From Hyphomicrobiales bacterium (GTDB taxonomy: Bacteria > Pseudomonadota > Alphaproteobacteria > Rhizobiales > Rhizobiaceae): 64,000 nucleotides of DNA. A program made the position numbers and the translations under genes. Positions 19,201 through 29,361 of the stretch are shown piece after piece. The notes beneath the pieces were generated by a model. That model was given only the letters and a program-made list of their open reading frames with translations, had not been told where the DNA came from and made no database searches. Where the stretch lies: the NCBI GenBank assembly GCA_900473805.1, contig UCMS01000006.1, positions 295,736 to 359,735 of the forward strand, written 5' to 3'. The first letter of the stretch is position 1; every line of letters starts with the position of its first letter.

Positions 19201-19881
19201 ATGCCGCACTGGCTCCAACTGATGCTCGATTCGCTGCCGACCCTGCTCTGGGCCGGGGTGAAATTCACCATTCCCCTGACGCTTCTCTCCTTCGCCTTCG
19301 GCCTGACGCTCGGGCTCGTCACGGCCGTGACCCGGCTCTTCGGTCCGAAACCTTTGGTGCTGATCGCCCGCTTCTATGTCTGGGTCATCCGCGGCACGCC
19401 ACTTCTGGTGCAGCTCTTCGTCATCTTCTATGGCCTGCCGAGCATCGGTATTCTGCTGGACGCCTTCCCGGCAGCACTCATCGGCTTCACCCTGAACATC
19501 GGGGCCTATAGCTCCGAGATCATCCGTGCGGCGATCTCGTCGGTGCCGAAAGGCCAGTGGGAAGCGGCCTATTCGACCGGCATGACCTGGAGCCAGGCCA
19601 TGCGCCGCACCATCCTGCCGCAAGCGGCCCGCGTCGCCGTGCCGCCGCTGTCGAATACCTTCATCTCACTGGTCAAGGACACGTCGCTGGCTGCGGCCAT
19701 CACCGTGCCGGAACTCTTCCAGTCGGCCCAGCGCATCGTGGCCACCACCTACGAACCGCTGATTCTGTATATCGAGGCCGCCCTGATCTATCTCGCTCTG
19801 AGCTCCGTCCTGTCGCATCTGCAATCGCGGCTGGAAGTCCGGTTCGGACGCTATGGCGGCATGCTGGAGGCAAATCGATGA
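19201..19881 (+). CDS. Amino acid ABC transporter, permease
   Basis: 226 residues. It is a His/Glu/Gln/Arg-type permease (TIGR01726) with about five helices. The EAA loop is read as EAAYSTGMTWSQAMRRTILPQA (about 121-142, shortened here), which contacts the ATPase. The stop overlaps the start of the ATPase gene by four bases (ATGA), a sign of translational coupling. Upstream, 226 bases separate it from the binding-protein gene, so abundant binding protein and scarce permease are expected. Confidence 0.9.
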   Translation: MPHWLQLMLDSLPTLLWAGVKFTIPLTLLSFAFGLTLGLVTAVTRLFGPKPLVLIARFYVWVIRGTPLLVQLFVIFYGLPSIGILLDAFPAALIGFTLNIGAYSSEIIRAAISSVPKGQWEAAYSTGMTWSQAMRRTILPQAARVAVPPLSNTFISLVKDTSLAAAITVPELFQSAQRIVATTYEPLILYIEAALIYLALSSVLSHLQSRLEVRFGRYGGMLEANR

Positions 19882-20633
19882 TCACGCTCACCGATATCGT
19901 CAAGCGCTTCGGCGAAGCGACAATCCTGAATGGCATATCGCTCTCCTTCCCGGAAGGCAGCGTGACGGCGCTGGTCGGCCCCTCAGGCGGCGGCAAAAGC
20001 ACGCTTCTGCGCTCGATCAACCTGCTCGAACAGCCGACATCGGGCGCCGTCCAGATCGGCGCCGACCGGGTAGATTTTGTCCCCGGACGCAAAGTCTCTT
20101 TCGCCGAGATCCAGAGTATCCGCGGCCAGACCGGCATGGTCTTCCAGAACTTCCAGCTTTTCCCGCATCGCACCGCGATCGAGAATGTGATGGAAGGCCT
20201 GATCACCGTGCAGAAGTGGTCGCGGGAGAAGGCGCGAGCCCGCGCCGTTGAGCTTCTGGAGAAAGTCGGCATGGGCCACAAGACGGATGCCTGGCCGGCG
20301 GAGCTCTCGGGAGGTCAGCAACAGCGCGTGGCAATCGCCCGAGCGCTTGCCCCTTCGCCCAGGGTGCTGCTCTGCGACGAGCCGACCTCTGCGCTCGACC
20401 CGGAACTGGCAGGAGAAGTGGTCGACGTGCTCGGAAAGCTCGCAGCCGAAGGCACGACGATGGTCATGGCCACCCACGATCTGCGGCTTGCCTCGAAGAT
20501 TGCCAATCAGGTCGTGTTCCTCGAAGCCGGACAGGTTGTGGAGACGGGGACGGCGGACGCGATCTTCGGCAATCCTCAGCGCGAACGCACCAAGCGTTTC
20601 GTCTCATCGATCAGCGCGGCGCAGACGCTCTGA
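19878..20633 (+). CDS. Amino acid ABC transporter, ATPase
   Basis: 251 residues with all ABC motifs: Walker A GPSGGGKST (about 34-42), signature LSGGQ (about 141-145), Walker B VLLCDEPTSALDP (about 161-173) and a switch His in ATHD. It belongs to the polar amino acid group (GlnQ/HisP/TcyN). It starts at an ATGA overlap with the permease and hydrolyses ATP at the inner face of the membrane to drive import. Confidence 0.93.
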   Translation: MITLTDIVKRFGEATILNGISLSFPEGSVTALVGPSGGGKSTLLRSINLLEQPTSGAVQIGADRVDFVPGRKVSFAEIQSIRGQTGMVFQNFQLFPHRTAIENVMEGLITVQKWSREKARARAVELLEKVGMGHKTDAWPAELSGGQQQRVAIARALAPSPRVLLCDEPTSALDPELAGEVVDVLGKLAAEGTTMVMATHDLRLASKIANQVVFLEAGQVVETGTADAIFGNPQRERTKRFVSSISAAQTL

Positions 20634-20664
20634 GAGACCGGCGGTCTGCGATGGGACCCCACAC

Positions 20665-20702
20665 GAAAAAGGCGGCGCGATGACCGCGCCGCCCGATTGT
20701 TT
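20665..20702. terminator. Bidirectional terminator between the ATPase and chemoreceptor genes
   Basis: A 9-bp stem GGCGGCGCG/CGCGCCGCC with loop ATGAC. AAAAA precedes it, so the minus-strand transcript ends in TTTTT after the stem. It lies between two convergent genes. Confidence 0.75.
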
Positions 20703-20725
20703 GAGGTCAGCGGCCTGTCAGCGGC

Positions 20726-22651
20726 TCAGAACTCTTCCCAGTCGCTGTTGACGGCGGCATTGCCCTGGAAAGCGGTTGCGAGCTTGCGGCCAAGCGCCTT
20801 CGCCGGAGACGGCTTTGGCGCCTCGCTGGCTGCCGCACTGCGCGGGCGGGAGACAGCCGCCATGGTCTGCTGGGCAAGTCGGAACTGCGCGAGCAGTCCG
20901 TTCAGCGCCATGACTTCCTGTGCCAGACCGTAGCTTGCAGCGGTCGTCTCTTCGACCATGGCTGCATTCTTCTGGGTGTCTTGGTCCATCTGGTTCACGG
21001 CCGTATTGATCTGCTGCAGGCCGGAGGATTGTTCCTGTGCGGATTCGACGATGGCGAGCACATGGCGGTTGATCTCCTGGACCTCGGCAACGATCGTTTC
21101 CAGCGCCTTGCCGGTGTGTCCGACCAGCTGCACGCCCTCCTGCACCTGTTCGTTGGAAGTCGTGATGAGCGACTTGATCTCCTTCGCGGCAGTCGCGGAG
21201 CGCTGGGCGAGTTCACGCACTTCCTGCGCGACGACGGCAAAGCCCTTGCCGGCTTCCCCGGCGCGCGCGGCTTCGACGCCGGCGTTGAGCGCCAGCAGGT
21301 TGGTCTGGAAGGCGATCTCGTCGATGACGCCGATGATGTTGGAGATCGACTGCGAGGACTGTTCGATCTTCTCCATCGCGATCACCGCACGACGGACGAT
21401 ATCGCCGGATTCCTCAGCGCCTGACTTGGCCTTCGAGACCAACTGGCCGGCCTCCTGGGCGCGTCGCGTCGAATCCTTGACAGTCGTGGTGATCTCTTCG
21501 AGGGCAGCCGCGGTCTGTTCAACGGCAGCGGCCTGCTGTTCGGTACGCTTCGACAGATCGTCGGCCGCGGACTTGATCTCGTTCGAACCGGCATCGATCC
21601 CGCGCGCATTGGCGGCGACCTGCGACAGCGTGTCCTCAAGCTTGGCGGCAGAGTTGTTGAAATCCGACCGGACACCATCGAGCGAAGCGACGAAGGGCTG
21701 CTGGATGCGGAAGGACAGATCGCCTTCGGCCAGCTTCGACAGGGCGAGCGCGAGGTTGTCGACCGCGAACTTCACATCCTGGGCTTCTTTCAGCGCCTGT
21801 TCCTGACGCGCCTGACGCTCCTGTTCGCTCATGCTGCGATTGGCCTCGGCCTCCTGCTCCAGGCGAACGCGATCCTTGGCATTGGCGCGGAAGATTTCTG
21901 CAGCCTGGGCGATCTGACCGATTTCGTCCGAACGCTTGAGGCCTGGGATCGCTTCTTCGACATTGCCGGCAGCCAGTGCGGCCAGGCGGGCACGCAGAAG
22001 AAGCATGGGGCGCGTGATCCCGACCTGGGAGATGTAGAGTGCGACGCCAAAGGCGATGACGAGGCCGATCGCAACGCCGGCAACGCTGGACCAGGTGGTC
22101 GACTGGACGGAGGCGCCAAGGGCGGCCGTGCCATCGTTGAGCAGGGCCTGCATGGCCTGATTGTGGTTGCCGCTGAGCGTCGAGAGTTGCGCGAACAGGG
22201 CTTCATGCTGGGACTGGAGCTCGGAGACCTTCTCTTTGTCGCCAGCGGCCGCGGCAGCCAGCATCGCGTCGAGATTGCCCTTCAACTGGCCGATGAAGCC
22301 TGTGAGTTCCGTCATCGCATCGGCGCGGGCGGGGAGCTCGCCGCTGACGCGGGCATAGCGCTCATATGCGGTTTTGAAGTTCTTTTCGTAGCGCTCGGCG
22401 AGAGACTTGTAGGCATCGGACTTGGGATCCATGTCCGCCATGCGCAGCGACATGGAGACCGATGTCCAGATGGCAGCAGACGCACGGGCACCAAGGATCG
22501 TCAGATCCGCTTCCCGGGTGAGCAGGCTCTGGTAGCTCTGGTTGGTGGAGTTGAGGGCAACAGCCAGCCAGGCGGATGTCGCCGTCGACATGACCGCCAG
22601 GACCAGCAGAGCGCAAAGCACCTTGCTTCTGATCGTGAGCTTTTCCAACAT
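20726..22651 (-). CDS. Methyl-accepting chemotaxis protein
   Basis: 641 residues. Membrane helix 1 is at about residues 8-30, a periplasmic four-helix-type sensor at 31-185, helix 2 at about 188-210, HAMP at about 212-265, and the cytoplasmic signalling domain with the highly conserved hairpin tip EIAFQTNLLALNAGVEAARAGE (about 480-501, shortened in use). The last five residues are DWEEF, a CheR/CheB-docking pentapeptide as found at the C-terminus of high-abundance receptors. The ATG at 22651 has AAGGAA 7 bases upstream. The ligand is unknown. No che genes are in the window, so it feeds a system encoded elsewhere. Confidence 0.92.
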   Translation of the reverse strand: MLEKLTIRSKVLCALLVLAVMSTATSAWLAVALNSTNQSYQSLLTREADLTILGARASAAIWTSVSMSLRMADMDPKSDAYKSLAERYEKNFKTAYERYARVSGELPARADAMTELTGFIGQLKGNLDAMLAAAAAGDKEKVSELQSQHEALFAQLSTLSGNHNQAMQALLNDGTAALGASVQSTTWSSVAGVAIGLVIAFGVALYISQVGITRPMLLLRARLAALAAGNVEEAIPGLKRSDEIGQIAQAAEIFRANAKDRVRLEQEAEANRSMSEQERQARQEQALKEAQDVKFAVDNLALALSKLAEGDLSFRIQQPFVASLDGVRSDFNNSAAKLEDTLSQVAANARGIDAGSNEIKSAADDLSKRTEQQAAAVEQTAAALEEITTTVKDSTRRAQEAGQLVSKAKSGAEESGDIVRRAVIAMEKIEQSSQSISNIIGVIDEIAFQTNLLALNAGVEAARAGEAGKGFAVVAQEVRELAQRSATAAKEIKSLITTSNEQVQEGVQLVGHTGKALETIVAEVQEINRHVLAIVESAQEQSSGLQQINTAVNQMDQDTQKNAAMVEETTAASYGLAQEVMALNGLLAQFRLAQQTMAAVSRPRSAAASEAPKPSPAKALGRKLATAFQGNAAVNSDWEEF

Positions 22652-23058
22652 GAAGTGTTCCTTTCGGGCGCGAAGAATACGCAAGTCAGGGCGCAGACCA
22701 TCGCTCCGCAGCCGCGTGGTTCAGCGGCCGAGGTCGATGCCGTTCGCAGGTAAGGCCACGTTTTCACGCGCCTGACTCACAAATCGAAATAAGTTGGGAA
22801 GCCCATTCATTGGGCTGAAAAACGAGACTTGCGGCGCTGGTTGGCTCACCGCGCGCGCCGGTCCGCAGGAAAGGATCGGGCTACGACGACGATGCTCCTC
22901 GCAGGTGGACCGCGGAGAACAAGGACTGTCCGGAAGACGTTGTCATCCGCGACCATTTGTCGAACAAACGAATATCGGCATATTGTCAACAAATGGTTAG
23001 ACGGCGCGCCGCCCCACCTCGACGGGCGAGGTCGTTGTGTCACTCCGACACAGTCAGA
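22652..23058. other. 407-base region upstream of the chemoreceptor gene
   Basis: No gene is supported. The region holds a small hairpin (AGCCCA/TGGGCT, 22800-22816) and an 8-bp inverted repeat CCATTTGT (22953-22960) / ACAAATGG (22989-22996) inside an AT-rich patch in otherwise GC-rich DNA, which may be an operator. Confidence 0.4.
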
Positions 23059-23409
23059 TCACACGGGCGGATCCGTGACGAAGGGCATGATGTCGACGCC
23101 ATCACCGGGAAAAACGGTGATGTGAGGATGATCGACGAACATCGCGGCCGCCGCTTCCGCCGTCTCGGCTTCGACGATCAGATATCCGCAGATCGGGTTC
23201 GACGCAGAGGCGATGCCATCGCGCGTCACGCGGGTCGTCTTCCCCACCATGCCGCCGCGACTGACGATCGCCTCGGCATTGCGCTCTTCCCATTCGATCC
23301 ATTTGGGGATGCCCTCGGCGTCGATGGCATCCTGTTCCGCTTTCGAGAGGCGGCGAAATCGGGCGAAGTCCTCGGGCTTCATCGTATAGACGGCAAGAAA
23401 TCGCGGCAT
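23059..23409 (-). CDS. YCII-related domain protein
   Basis: 116 residues. The YCII/dimeric alpha-beta-barrel fold is recognised from the N-terminal MPRFLAVYTM, the central GGMVGKTTRV and CGYLIVEAETAEAAAAMF followed by HPHITVFPG. Some YCII proteins act as peroxidases or decarboxylase-like enzymes; most have no defined reaction. The ATG at 23409 has AGAGG 9 bases upstream. No operon partner is close. Confidence 0.82.
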   Translation of the reverse strand: MPRFLAVYTMKPEDFARFRRLSKAEQDAIDAEGIPKWIEWEERNAEAIVSRGGMVGKTTRVTRDGIASASNPICGYLIVEAETAEAAAAMFVDHPHITVFPGDGVDIMPFVTDPPV

Positions 23410-23484
23410 GGCATGCCTCTTGTTGCAGACTGTCAGACGGAAACTAGCGCAGCTTCGGTCAAAGACCAGCGGCTTCTGTCTGCA

Positions 23485-23949
23485 TCAGCCGCGGCCGCGA
23501 TAGGTCGCCACCCCCTGCTCCGGCAGCCAGACACCCTTCGGCGGCTCGCCGGTCTGCCAGAAGACGTCGATCGGGATGCCGCCCCGCGGATACCAATAAG
23601 CACCGATCCTCAGCCATTTGGGATCGAGGAGCTCGACGATCCGCTTGGCGATATAGACCGAGCAATCCTCGTGGAAGGCGCCGTGATTGCGGAAGGCAAA
23701 GAGGAAGAGTTTCAGCGACTTCGATTCCACCAGCCAGTCGCCGGGAATGTAGTCGATGACGATATGGGCGAAATCCGGCTGGCCGGTCATCGGGCAGAGC
23801 GAGGTGAATTCGGGCGCGGTGAAGCGCACGACATAGTCCGTGCCGGCATTGCCGTTCGGCACGCGCTCCATCACGGCGGTTTCCGGGCTGGTGGGGGCTT
23901 CCACGCTCTGGCCGAGCTGGGTGAGCCCGGAGGTATCGGTCTTGCTCAT
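23485..23949 (-). CDS. queF: NADPH-dependent 7-cyano-7-deazaguanine reductase
   Basis: 154 residues, the short unimodular QueF type. It reduces preQ0 to preQ1 with NADPH in queuosine synthesis. The catalytic Cys is at about residue 52 in [15 protein letters not shown], followed by the catalytic Asp 7 residues later. The NADPH-binding motif is [16 protein letters not shown] (about 75-90), then HED. The ATG at 23949 has AAGGAAAAG 4-9 bases upstream; an in-frame codon 21 bases upstream is less likely. It begins 17 bases after the stop of the CDF exporter gene, so the two are probably cotranscribed. No preQ1 riboswitch was seen ahead of either gene. Confidence 0.95.
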   Translation of the reverse strand: MSKTDTSGLTQLGQSVEAPTSPETAVMERVPNGNAGTDYVVRFTAPEFTSLCPMTGQPDFAHIVIDYIPGDWLVESKSLKLFLFAFRNHGAFHEDCSVYIAKRIVELLDPKWLRIGAYWYPRGGIPIDVFWQTGEPPKGVWLPEQGVATYRGRG

Positions 23950-23966
23950 GATCTTTTCCTTTGAGT

Positions 23967-24875
23967 TCAACGGCCAAGCTCGACGCCGGCGCCATGCGCC
24001 ATCTCGTCTTCAGGCTCGACATGGATGGTGACGCGGGTGCCGGGCACTGCCTTGTGCACGGCCATTTCCAGCCGGTCGCAGATGACATGGGCGTCCCTGA
24101 CGGTCATCTTGGAGGGAACCACCAGATCGAAAGCGACGAAGGTGGCGGCCCCGGCGCGCCGCGAGCGAAGATAATGCACACCGAGCGAGCCTTCGGAATT
24201 CGCCTTGATTGCTTCGCGAATGGCCTCCGCTTCGTCCGGCGAGACCGCGACATCCATCAAGCCGGCGACCGACTGGACGATCACCTTCCAGCCCTGCCAG
24301 ATGATGTTGAGCGCCACGAGGATCGCAAGGATCGGATCGAGGATCGCATAGCCGGTGGCGAGCACCAGGACGAGGCCGATGATCACGCCGACGGAAGTCA
24401 CGACGTCGGACATGATGTGCTGGCCATCGGCCGAAAGCGCCGGCGAGCGATGGCTGCGCCCGACGCGGACCAGGAGCGTCGCCCAGGCGGCATTGATCAC
24501 GGCGGCGGCGCCATTGATCGCAAGGCCGAGGAAGGGCGCATCCGGAAGCGTCGGGGTCTGCAGCGCCGGGATCGCCTCGCGGATGATCAGGAGCGCCGCC
24601 ACCACGATCAGCACGCCTTCGAGGACGGCAGAAAGATACTCCGCCTTATGGTGGCCGTAAGGATGATCGTCATCGGCCGGCTTCTGCGCATAGCGAATGA
24701 CGAAATAGGCAAGGAAGGCCGCGATCACGTTGACGGTCGATTCCAGACCGTCGGAGAGCAGCGCGACCGAGCCCGTCACCCACCAGGCCAGAAGCTTCAG
24801 GCCCATGACACCGAAGGCAAGCGGGATGCCCCAGAAGGCGAGCCTGCGCACCAGATTGTCTTCGTTCGCCACCAT
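23967..24875 (-). CDS. Cation diffusion facilitator (CDF) metal exporter
   Basis: 302 residues with six membrane helices in the first 210 and a cytoplasmic ferredoxin-like metal-binding domain after that. Metal-site residues are seen in LLSDGLEST (helix 2, about 39-47) and [14 protein letters not shown] (helix 5, about 150-163), plus the loop HPYGHHKAE (about 71-79). These proteins export Zn, Mn, Fe or Co in exchange for protons. The helix 2 site has Asp with Glu three residues on, unlike the canonical Asp-x3-Asp, so metal choice is open. It is probably cotranscribed with queF. Confidence 0.88.
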   Translation of the reverse strand: MVANEDNLVRRLAFWGIPLAFGVMGLKLLAWWVTGSVALLSDGLESTVNVIAAFLAYFVIRYAQKPADDDHPYGHHKAEYLSAVLEGVLIVVAALLIIREAIPALQTPTLPDAPFLGLAINGAAAVINAAWATLLVRVGRSHRSPALSADGQHIMSDVVTSVGVIIGLVLVLATGYAILDPILAILVALNIIWQGWKVIVQSVAGLMDVAVSPDEAEAIREAIKANSEGSLGVHYLRSRRAGAATFVAFDLVVPSKMTVRDAHVICDRLEMAVHKAVPGTRVTIHVEPEDEMAHGAGVELGR

Positions 24876-24925
24876 GGCCTTCTTCCCTGCAGATGCGAGT
24901 GAATTGCAGACGCAATTCCAAAAAC

Positions 24926-24955
24926 GACAAAACCGCCCGGCAAGAGCGGGCGGTT
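24926..24955 (-). terminator. Intrinsic terminator of the minus-strand SDR gene
   Basis: On the minus strand a 9-bp stem AACCGCCCG/CGGGCGGTT is followed by TTTTGTC, 150 bases beyond the SDR stop and ahead of the CDF gene. Confidence 0.7.
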
Positions 24956-25106
24956 CGGTTGGATGTCGGCAGTGTAATGGCGAAGGGTTAAGGCGAGGTC
25001 AAGGCGGGAAATGGGTGTGTGCACAGGGAGGGGTGGACATGCGAGCAGGCATCGATGCCGCGCCCGTCTAGAAGTCATCCCTCTATGCGCAACCCCGCGC
25101 CTCCCC

Positions 25107-26030
25107 TTATGCTCCACCCTCGATCAGACCCGACGCCAGATCCCAGAGCCGGGCTGCATTCGCGTGATCTATCGCATAGGCAGGAACCCCATCGGGAAAA
25201 GTCTCGGGCCGCGCCTGCCGGACTGGCGCTTCGTTGCAATTGTCGAAATATCGCCCGCTCATGCCCTCCATCAGGGGAGACGCGGCCAGCAGGACGGAGT
25301 TAGCGGCCCCTTGCGCGGGTGTCTTGCGAAGATGTTCCGGGGTCACGAGGCCGCCGGTGTGGCGCTGCAGGTTAGTCGCGATGGCGCCGGGATTGAGCGC
25401 ATTGGACAGGATGCCATCGTCCGCCCAGCGATCGGCGATCCCGACCGAAAGCAGGATGCAGGCCGTCTTGGACTGCGCATAGGCGAGCAGCGGATTGTAG
25501 GGAATGAACCGGAAATGCGGATCGTCCCAGAAGATCGGCCCGAAGAGGGTCCCTGATGACGCAACGCTGACGACCCTGGCACCCTTCGCCTGCGCCAGAT
25601 GCCGCCGAAGGCCGAGCGTCAGCGCGAAATGCCCGAGATAATTCGTCGCGAACTGCATCTCAAAACCTGCGGACGTCCGCTCGAGTATCGGCAAGGCCAT
25701 GATGCCCGCATTGTTGATCAGCGCATGAACGGGACCGCTCCAGCCCTCGACGAAGCGGCGCACGGATTGAAGATCACCCAGATCGAGCGAGCGAACGGTG
25801 ATAGCCGGATTGCCGGTCTCTTGACGCAGAGCGCGGGCCACCTCCTCGGCCGCATCGGGACGTCTGGCGGCGATGGTGACCTGAGCACCGGCTGCGGCCA
25901 GCGCGCGTGTCGTTTCCGTGCCGATCCCGCTCGCTCCGCCTGTGACGACGAATGTCTTGCCGTGAAGCTCGACACCGTCCAACACCTCGGCGGCAGTGGT
26001 CGAAAAACCGAATTCTGTTTTAAAGGGCAT
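25107..26030 (-). CDS. Short-chain dehydrogenase/reductase
   Basis: 307 residues of the retinol-dehydrogenase-like (WWOX/RDH) SDR group. The NAD(P) motif is TGGASGIGTETT (about 31-42), NNAGIM at about 103-108, and the catalytic Tyr and Lys in AYAQSKTA (about 181-188) with an upstream Ser in SVASSG. The ATG at 26030 is chosen because AGAGAGAAG lies 7 bases upstream and the family N-terminus starts there. It is divergent to the LysR regulator gene with 63 bases between, so the regulator very likely controls it. The substrate is unknown. Confidence 0.87.
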   Translation of the reverse strand: MPFKTEFGFSTTAAEVLDGVELHGKTFVVTGGASGIGTETTRALAAAGAQVTIAARRPDAAEEVARALRQETGNPAITVRSLDLGDLQSVRRFVEGWSGPVHALINNAGIMALPILERTSAGFEMQFATNYLGHFALTLGLRRHLAQAKGARVVSVASSGTLFGPIFWDDPHFRFIPYNPLLAYAQSKTACILLSVGIADRWADDGILSNALNPGAIATNLQRHTGGLVTPEHLRKTPAQGAANSVLLAASPLMEGMSGRYFDNCNEAPVRQARPETFPDGVPAYAIDHANAARLWDLASGLIEGGA

Positions 26031-26093
26031 TGGGGCTTCTCTCTTTGGATTTCGCTTGCCCCCTAAATAGAATGCGGCCACTGTTCTGATAAT

Positions 26094-27050
26094 ATGGACA
26101 CGAATTTACAGACCGATGAATCATTCAGGACAGTGTCAACGCTGCCACCGGCCGAGCTGGCGGCATTTCTCGCTGTCGCGCAATATGGCGGCTTCCGGAT
26201 TGCCGGCCGAAAGACCGGCCTGAGCCCCTCGGCCTTGAGCCATGCGGTGGCGAGCCTGGAGACGCGCCTCACCGTCCAGTTGTTCCGCCGGACGACGCGT
26301 AGCGTTTCGCTGACGGAGGCCGGACAGGTTTTCTTTGAACGCGTTGCACCTGCTGTTGGGGAGATCGCCAAAGCGGTCGCCGACCTCGGCGACTATGCAC
26401 TTCGACCGACCGGGCTATTGCGCATCAATGCAGATGCGACGGCGGCAGAACAGGTGCTTGAGCCGCTCATTCTAAACTTCATGAAGGCCTATCCGGACAT
26501 GCGGGTGGAGGTCGTCTCGGAAAGGCGCCTGGTCGACATCACCGAGGACGGTTTCGATTGCGGCATCCGCACCGAAGCTCTGGTGCCGAGCGACATGGTG
26601 GCCGTTCCGATCGGCCCCATGCAGCAGCACATCGTTGTCGCCTCTTCCGCCTATCTCGCAGGCAGCGCCCCATTGAAATCGCCGGCCGATCTGGCTCGAC
26701 ACCGCTGCATACAATTGCGCATGCCAAGCGGCCTTCCCTATCGCTGGGAGTTCCAGGCGAAGGGTGAAAGTGTGACCGTCGAGACCAATGGCGCGTTGGT
26801 TTTGGACAATTCACGCCTGATCATGGCGGCCGCCATCGCGGGCTTCGGGCTGGGCTACATCACCCGCTGGATGGCGGGCCCGGCGTTAGCCGCCGGCACG
26901 CTGAAGGCGGTGCTGAAGGACTGGACGCCGGCCTATCCCGGTCTATGTCTCTACTATCCAAAACACCGCCACATGAGCGTCGGCATGCGGGCCTTTCTGG
27001 CCTTCGCCCGGAGCCTGCCAGCGATCAGGCCGGAAACACCGGAGCATTGA
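26094..27050 (+). CDS. LysR-family transcriptional regulator
   Basis: 318 residues. The N-terminal winged helix-turn-helix is at about residues 17-78 (AELAAFLAVAQYGGFRIAGRKTGLSPSALSHAVASLE, read in parts), followed by an effector-binding domain of the LysR type. The divergent neighbour is the SDR at 25107-26030 with a 63-base intergenic region, the standard LysR regulator/target layout. The effector is unknown. Confidence 0.9.
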   Translation: MDTNLQTDESFRTVSTLPPAELAAFLAVAQYGGFRIAGRKTGLSPSALSHAVASLETRLTVQLFRRTTRSVSLTEAGQVFFERVAPAVGEIAKAVADLGDYALRPTGLLRINADATAAEQVLEPLILNFMKAYPDMRVEVVSERRLVDITEDGFDCGIRTEALVPSDMVAVPIGPMQQHIVVASSAYLAGSAPLKSPADLARHRCIQLRMPSGLPYRWEFQAKGESVTVETNGALVLDNSRLIMAAAIAGFGLGYITRWMAGPALAAGTLKAVLKDWTPAYPGLCLYYPKHRHMSVGMRAFLAFARSLPAIRPETPEH

Positions 27051-27092
27051 CGCCCCCAAAGGCTGGCTCAGCCTCTCGCCATGAGACGCCAC

Positions 27093-27110
27093 GGGGCGCC
27101 GAAGCGCCCC
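27093..27110. terminator. Hairpin between convergent genes
   Basis: A 7-bp perfect stem GGGGCGC/GCGCCCC with a CGAA tetraloop sits between the LysR gene and trpE. No T-run follows on either strand, so it may act only as a weak terminator. Confidence 0.45.
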
Positions 27111-27122
27111 CTATCCATTTCC

Positions 27123-29312
27123 TCAAGCCGCCTTCACCTTCGCGCGCTTCGCCAGATGCGCCACGACATTCTCGATCATCCGCATGCCGGCGTCGCCGCC
27201 GAGTGTCATGATCGATTCCGGATGGAACTGGACGGCGGCGACCGGTTCCTTGGCGTGTTCGATGCCCATGATCGTGCCGTCTTCGCTTTCGGCCGTGATC
27301 ATGAATTCGCGCGGCAGCGACGAGGGATCGGCGAAGATCGAGTGGTAGCGGCCGACGGTCACCTCCTTGCCGAGCCCCGAGAAGACAAGGCCCGGTTCGA
27401 GCACGCGGATGCGCGAAGGCTTTCCATGCATGGGAACGGCGAGCTGGCGCAGTTCCCCGCCATAGGCTTCGGCCAGCGCCTGCAGGCCGAGGCAGACGCC
27501 GAAGATCGGCAGTTCGCGGGCGCGCGCCTTCTTAATCGTCGCCTTGCAATCGAAATCGGTGGGCGAACCGGGGCCGGGCGAGAGCACCACGAGATCCGGA
27601 TTGAGGCTGTCAAAAATCTCTTCCGGCACCGGCGTGCGCACCGTGTTCACGGTGGCGCCCGTCTGGCGGAAGTAATTGGCGAGCGTGTGGACGAAACTGT
27701 CCTCATGGTCGACGAGCAGGATGTTGACCCCCTCGCCCACCCGGGCCACGCCGCGTTTGGAGGAGGCATCATTGCCACTCTTGGCGTCACGGATCGCTGC
27801 AATCATGGCGGAGGCCTTCAGTTCGGTTTCGGCTTCTTCTTCCTGCGGGTCGCTGTCGTTAAGGAGCGTCGCGCCGGCGCGTACCTCGGCAATGCCATCC
27901 TTGATACGGACTGTGCGCAGCGTCAGACCGGTGTTCATGTCGCCATTGAAGCCGACCATGCCGATGGCCCCGCCATACCAGGCGCGCGGGCTCTTCTCAT
28001 GCTTCTCGATGAAGCGCATCGCCCAGAGCTTCGGTGCGCCTGTCACGGTGACCGCCCAGGCGTGAGAGAGGAAGCCGTCGAAGGCGTCCATGCCGTCGCG
28101 CAGGCGGCCTTCAATGTGGTCCACGGTGTGGATGAGGCGCGAATACATCTCGATCTGGCGGCGGCCGATGACCTTGACGGAACCCGGCTCGCAGACGCGG
28201 CTCTTGTCGTTGCGGTCGACGTCGGAGCACATGGTGAGCTCGCTCTCGTCCTTCTTGGAGTTGAGGAGTTTTAGGATCTGGGCGGAATCCTCGATCGGGT
28301 CCGCACCGCGCTTGATGGTACCGGAGATCGGGCAGGTCTCGATACGCCGGCCATTGACCCGCACGAACATCTCCGGCGAGGCGCCGACGAGATATTCCTG
28401 GTTTCCGAGATTGATGAAGAAGGAATAGGGCGAGGGATTGATTTCCTTCAGCCGCTTGGAGATCTGCGACGGCTTGCTATCGCAGCGTTCCATGAACTTC
28501 TGCCCCGGCACGACCTCGAAGAGATCACCCTTACGGAAGCTCTCCTTGGCCTTGGTGACGAGTTCGGCATATTCGCCCGGGCGATGATCGCCGCGCGGCG
28601 GGATGGTGTCCGTATGCTGGAAGGGTTCGGGCGCAATCTCTTCCGCCTGACCGACGGTGGTGATGTCGCCCTTGGTGAAGTCGTAGCGGTCGATCCAGGC
28701 CTTGGCGGAATAGTGGTCGACGACGAGGATCTCGTCCGGCAGGAAGAGCACCATGTCGCGCTGGTCGTCGGGACGGGTAAGCTTCAGATCGATCGCGTCG
28801 AACTGGAAGGCGAGATCATAGCCGAAGGCGCCGAATAGGCCGATGGCGCTGTCTTCCTCGGAATAGAAGAGCTCGGTGACGGCGCGCAGAACGGTAAAGA
28901 CGGTCGGCATCTTCGAGCGTTCTTCCTCGGTGAAGACGCGTGACGGCGGCTTGACGTCGAGATCGAGCCGGGTAGCCGTGCGGGCACCGAGCGCCAGATC
29001 TTCGACGGTCGCAAGCTTGTTCGCGATCATCGACAGCAGCGCTTCGCCGCGGCCGTTATAGGCCTCGATCCACACCTTGCGGCCGAAGGAGGAGATGCCG
29101 AGCGGCGGATCGACGATGGCCGTGTCCCAGCGGGTATAGCGGCCCGGATATTCGTAGTTCGACGAGAAAACGGCTCCGCGGCGCTCGTCGAGCTTGTCGA
29201 CATAGGTGGAGATGGCATCGCCATAAGGCGTCGGCCGGCGCTTGCGCGTGACGGTCACACCGCCGCGCGTCTGATAGGCTTCCGAGCCGTCTTCCTGCAA
29301 AATCGTCGACAT
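27123..29312 (-). CDS. trpE: Anthranilate synthase, fused TrpE and TrpG components
   Basis: 729 residues. TrpE chorismate-binding domain at about residues 1-500 with the motifs [20 protein letters not shown] and [16 protein letters not shown]; then a class I glutamine amidotransferase domain (about 530-725) with the Cys nucleophile in GVCLGLQAL and His-Pro-Glu in QFHPESI. It makes anthranilate from chorismate and glutamine, the first step of tryptophan synthesis. The one-chain form trpE(G) is characteristic of rhizobia. The ATG at 29312 has GGAGAAGGACAG upstream. It is preceded by a leader peptide and attenuator. Expression is expected to fall when charged tRNA-Trp is plentiful. Confidence 0.97.
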   Translation of the reverse strand: MSTILQEDGSEAYQTRGGVTVTRKRRPTPYGDAISTYVDKLDERRGAVFSSNYEYPGRYTRWDTAIVDPPLGISSFGRKVWIEAYNGRGEALLSMIANKLATVEDLALGARTATRLDLDVKPPSRVFTEEERSKMPTVFTVLRAVTELFYSEEDSAIGLFGAFGYDLAFQFDAIDLKLTRPDDQRDMVLFLPDEILVVDHYSAKAWIDRYDFTKGDITTVGQAEEIAPEPFQHTDTIPPRGDHRPGEYAELVTKAKESFRKGDLFEVVPGQKFMERCDSKPSQISKRLKEINPSPYSFFINLGNQEYLVGASPEMFVRVNGRRIETCPISGTIKRGADPIEDSAQILKLLNSKKDESELTMCSDVDRNDKSRVCEPGSVKVIGRRQIEMYSRLIHTVDHIEGRLRDGMDAFDGFLSHAWAVTVTGAPKLWAMRFIEKHEKSPRAWYGGAIGMVGFNGDMNTGLTLRTVRIKDGIAEVRAGATLLNDSDPQEEEAETELKASAMIAAIRDAKSGNDASSKRGVARVGEGVNILLVDHEDSFVHTLANYFRQTGATVNTVRTPVPEEIFDSLNPDLVVLSPGPGSPTDFDCKATIKKARARELPIFGVCLGLQALAEAYGGELRQLAVPMHGKPSRIRVLEPGLVFSGLGKEVTVGRYHSIFADPSSLPREFMITAESEDGTIMGIEHAKEPVAAVQFHPESIMTLGGDAGMRMIENVVAHLAKRAKVKAA

Positions 29313-29361
29313 ATCTGTCCTTCTCCACTCTTCAGGGCCCGTCTCCTGCAGGCCTTGAATA

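Noticed and set aside
23949-24955. preQ1 or manganese riboswitch ahead of the CDF-queF pair
   Set aside because: No matching pseudoknot or yybP-type junction was seen upstream of either gene.
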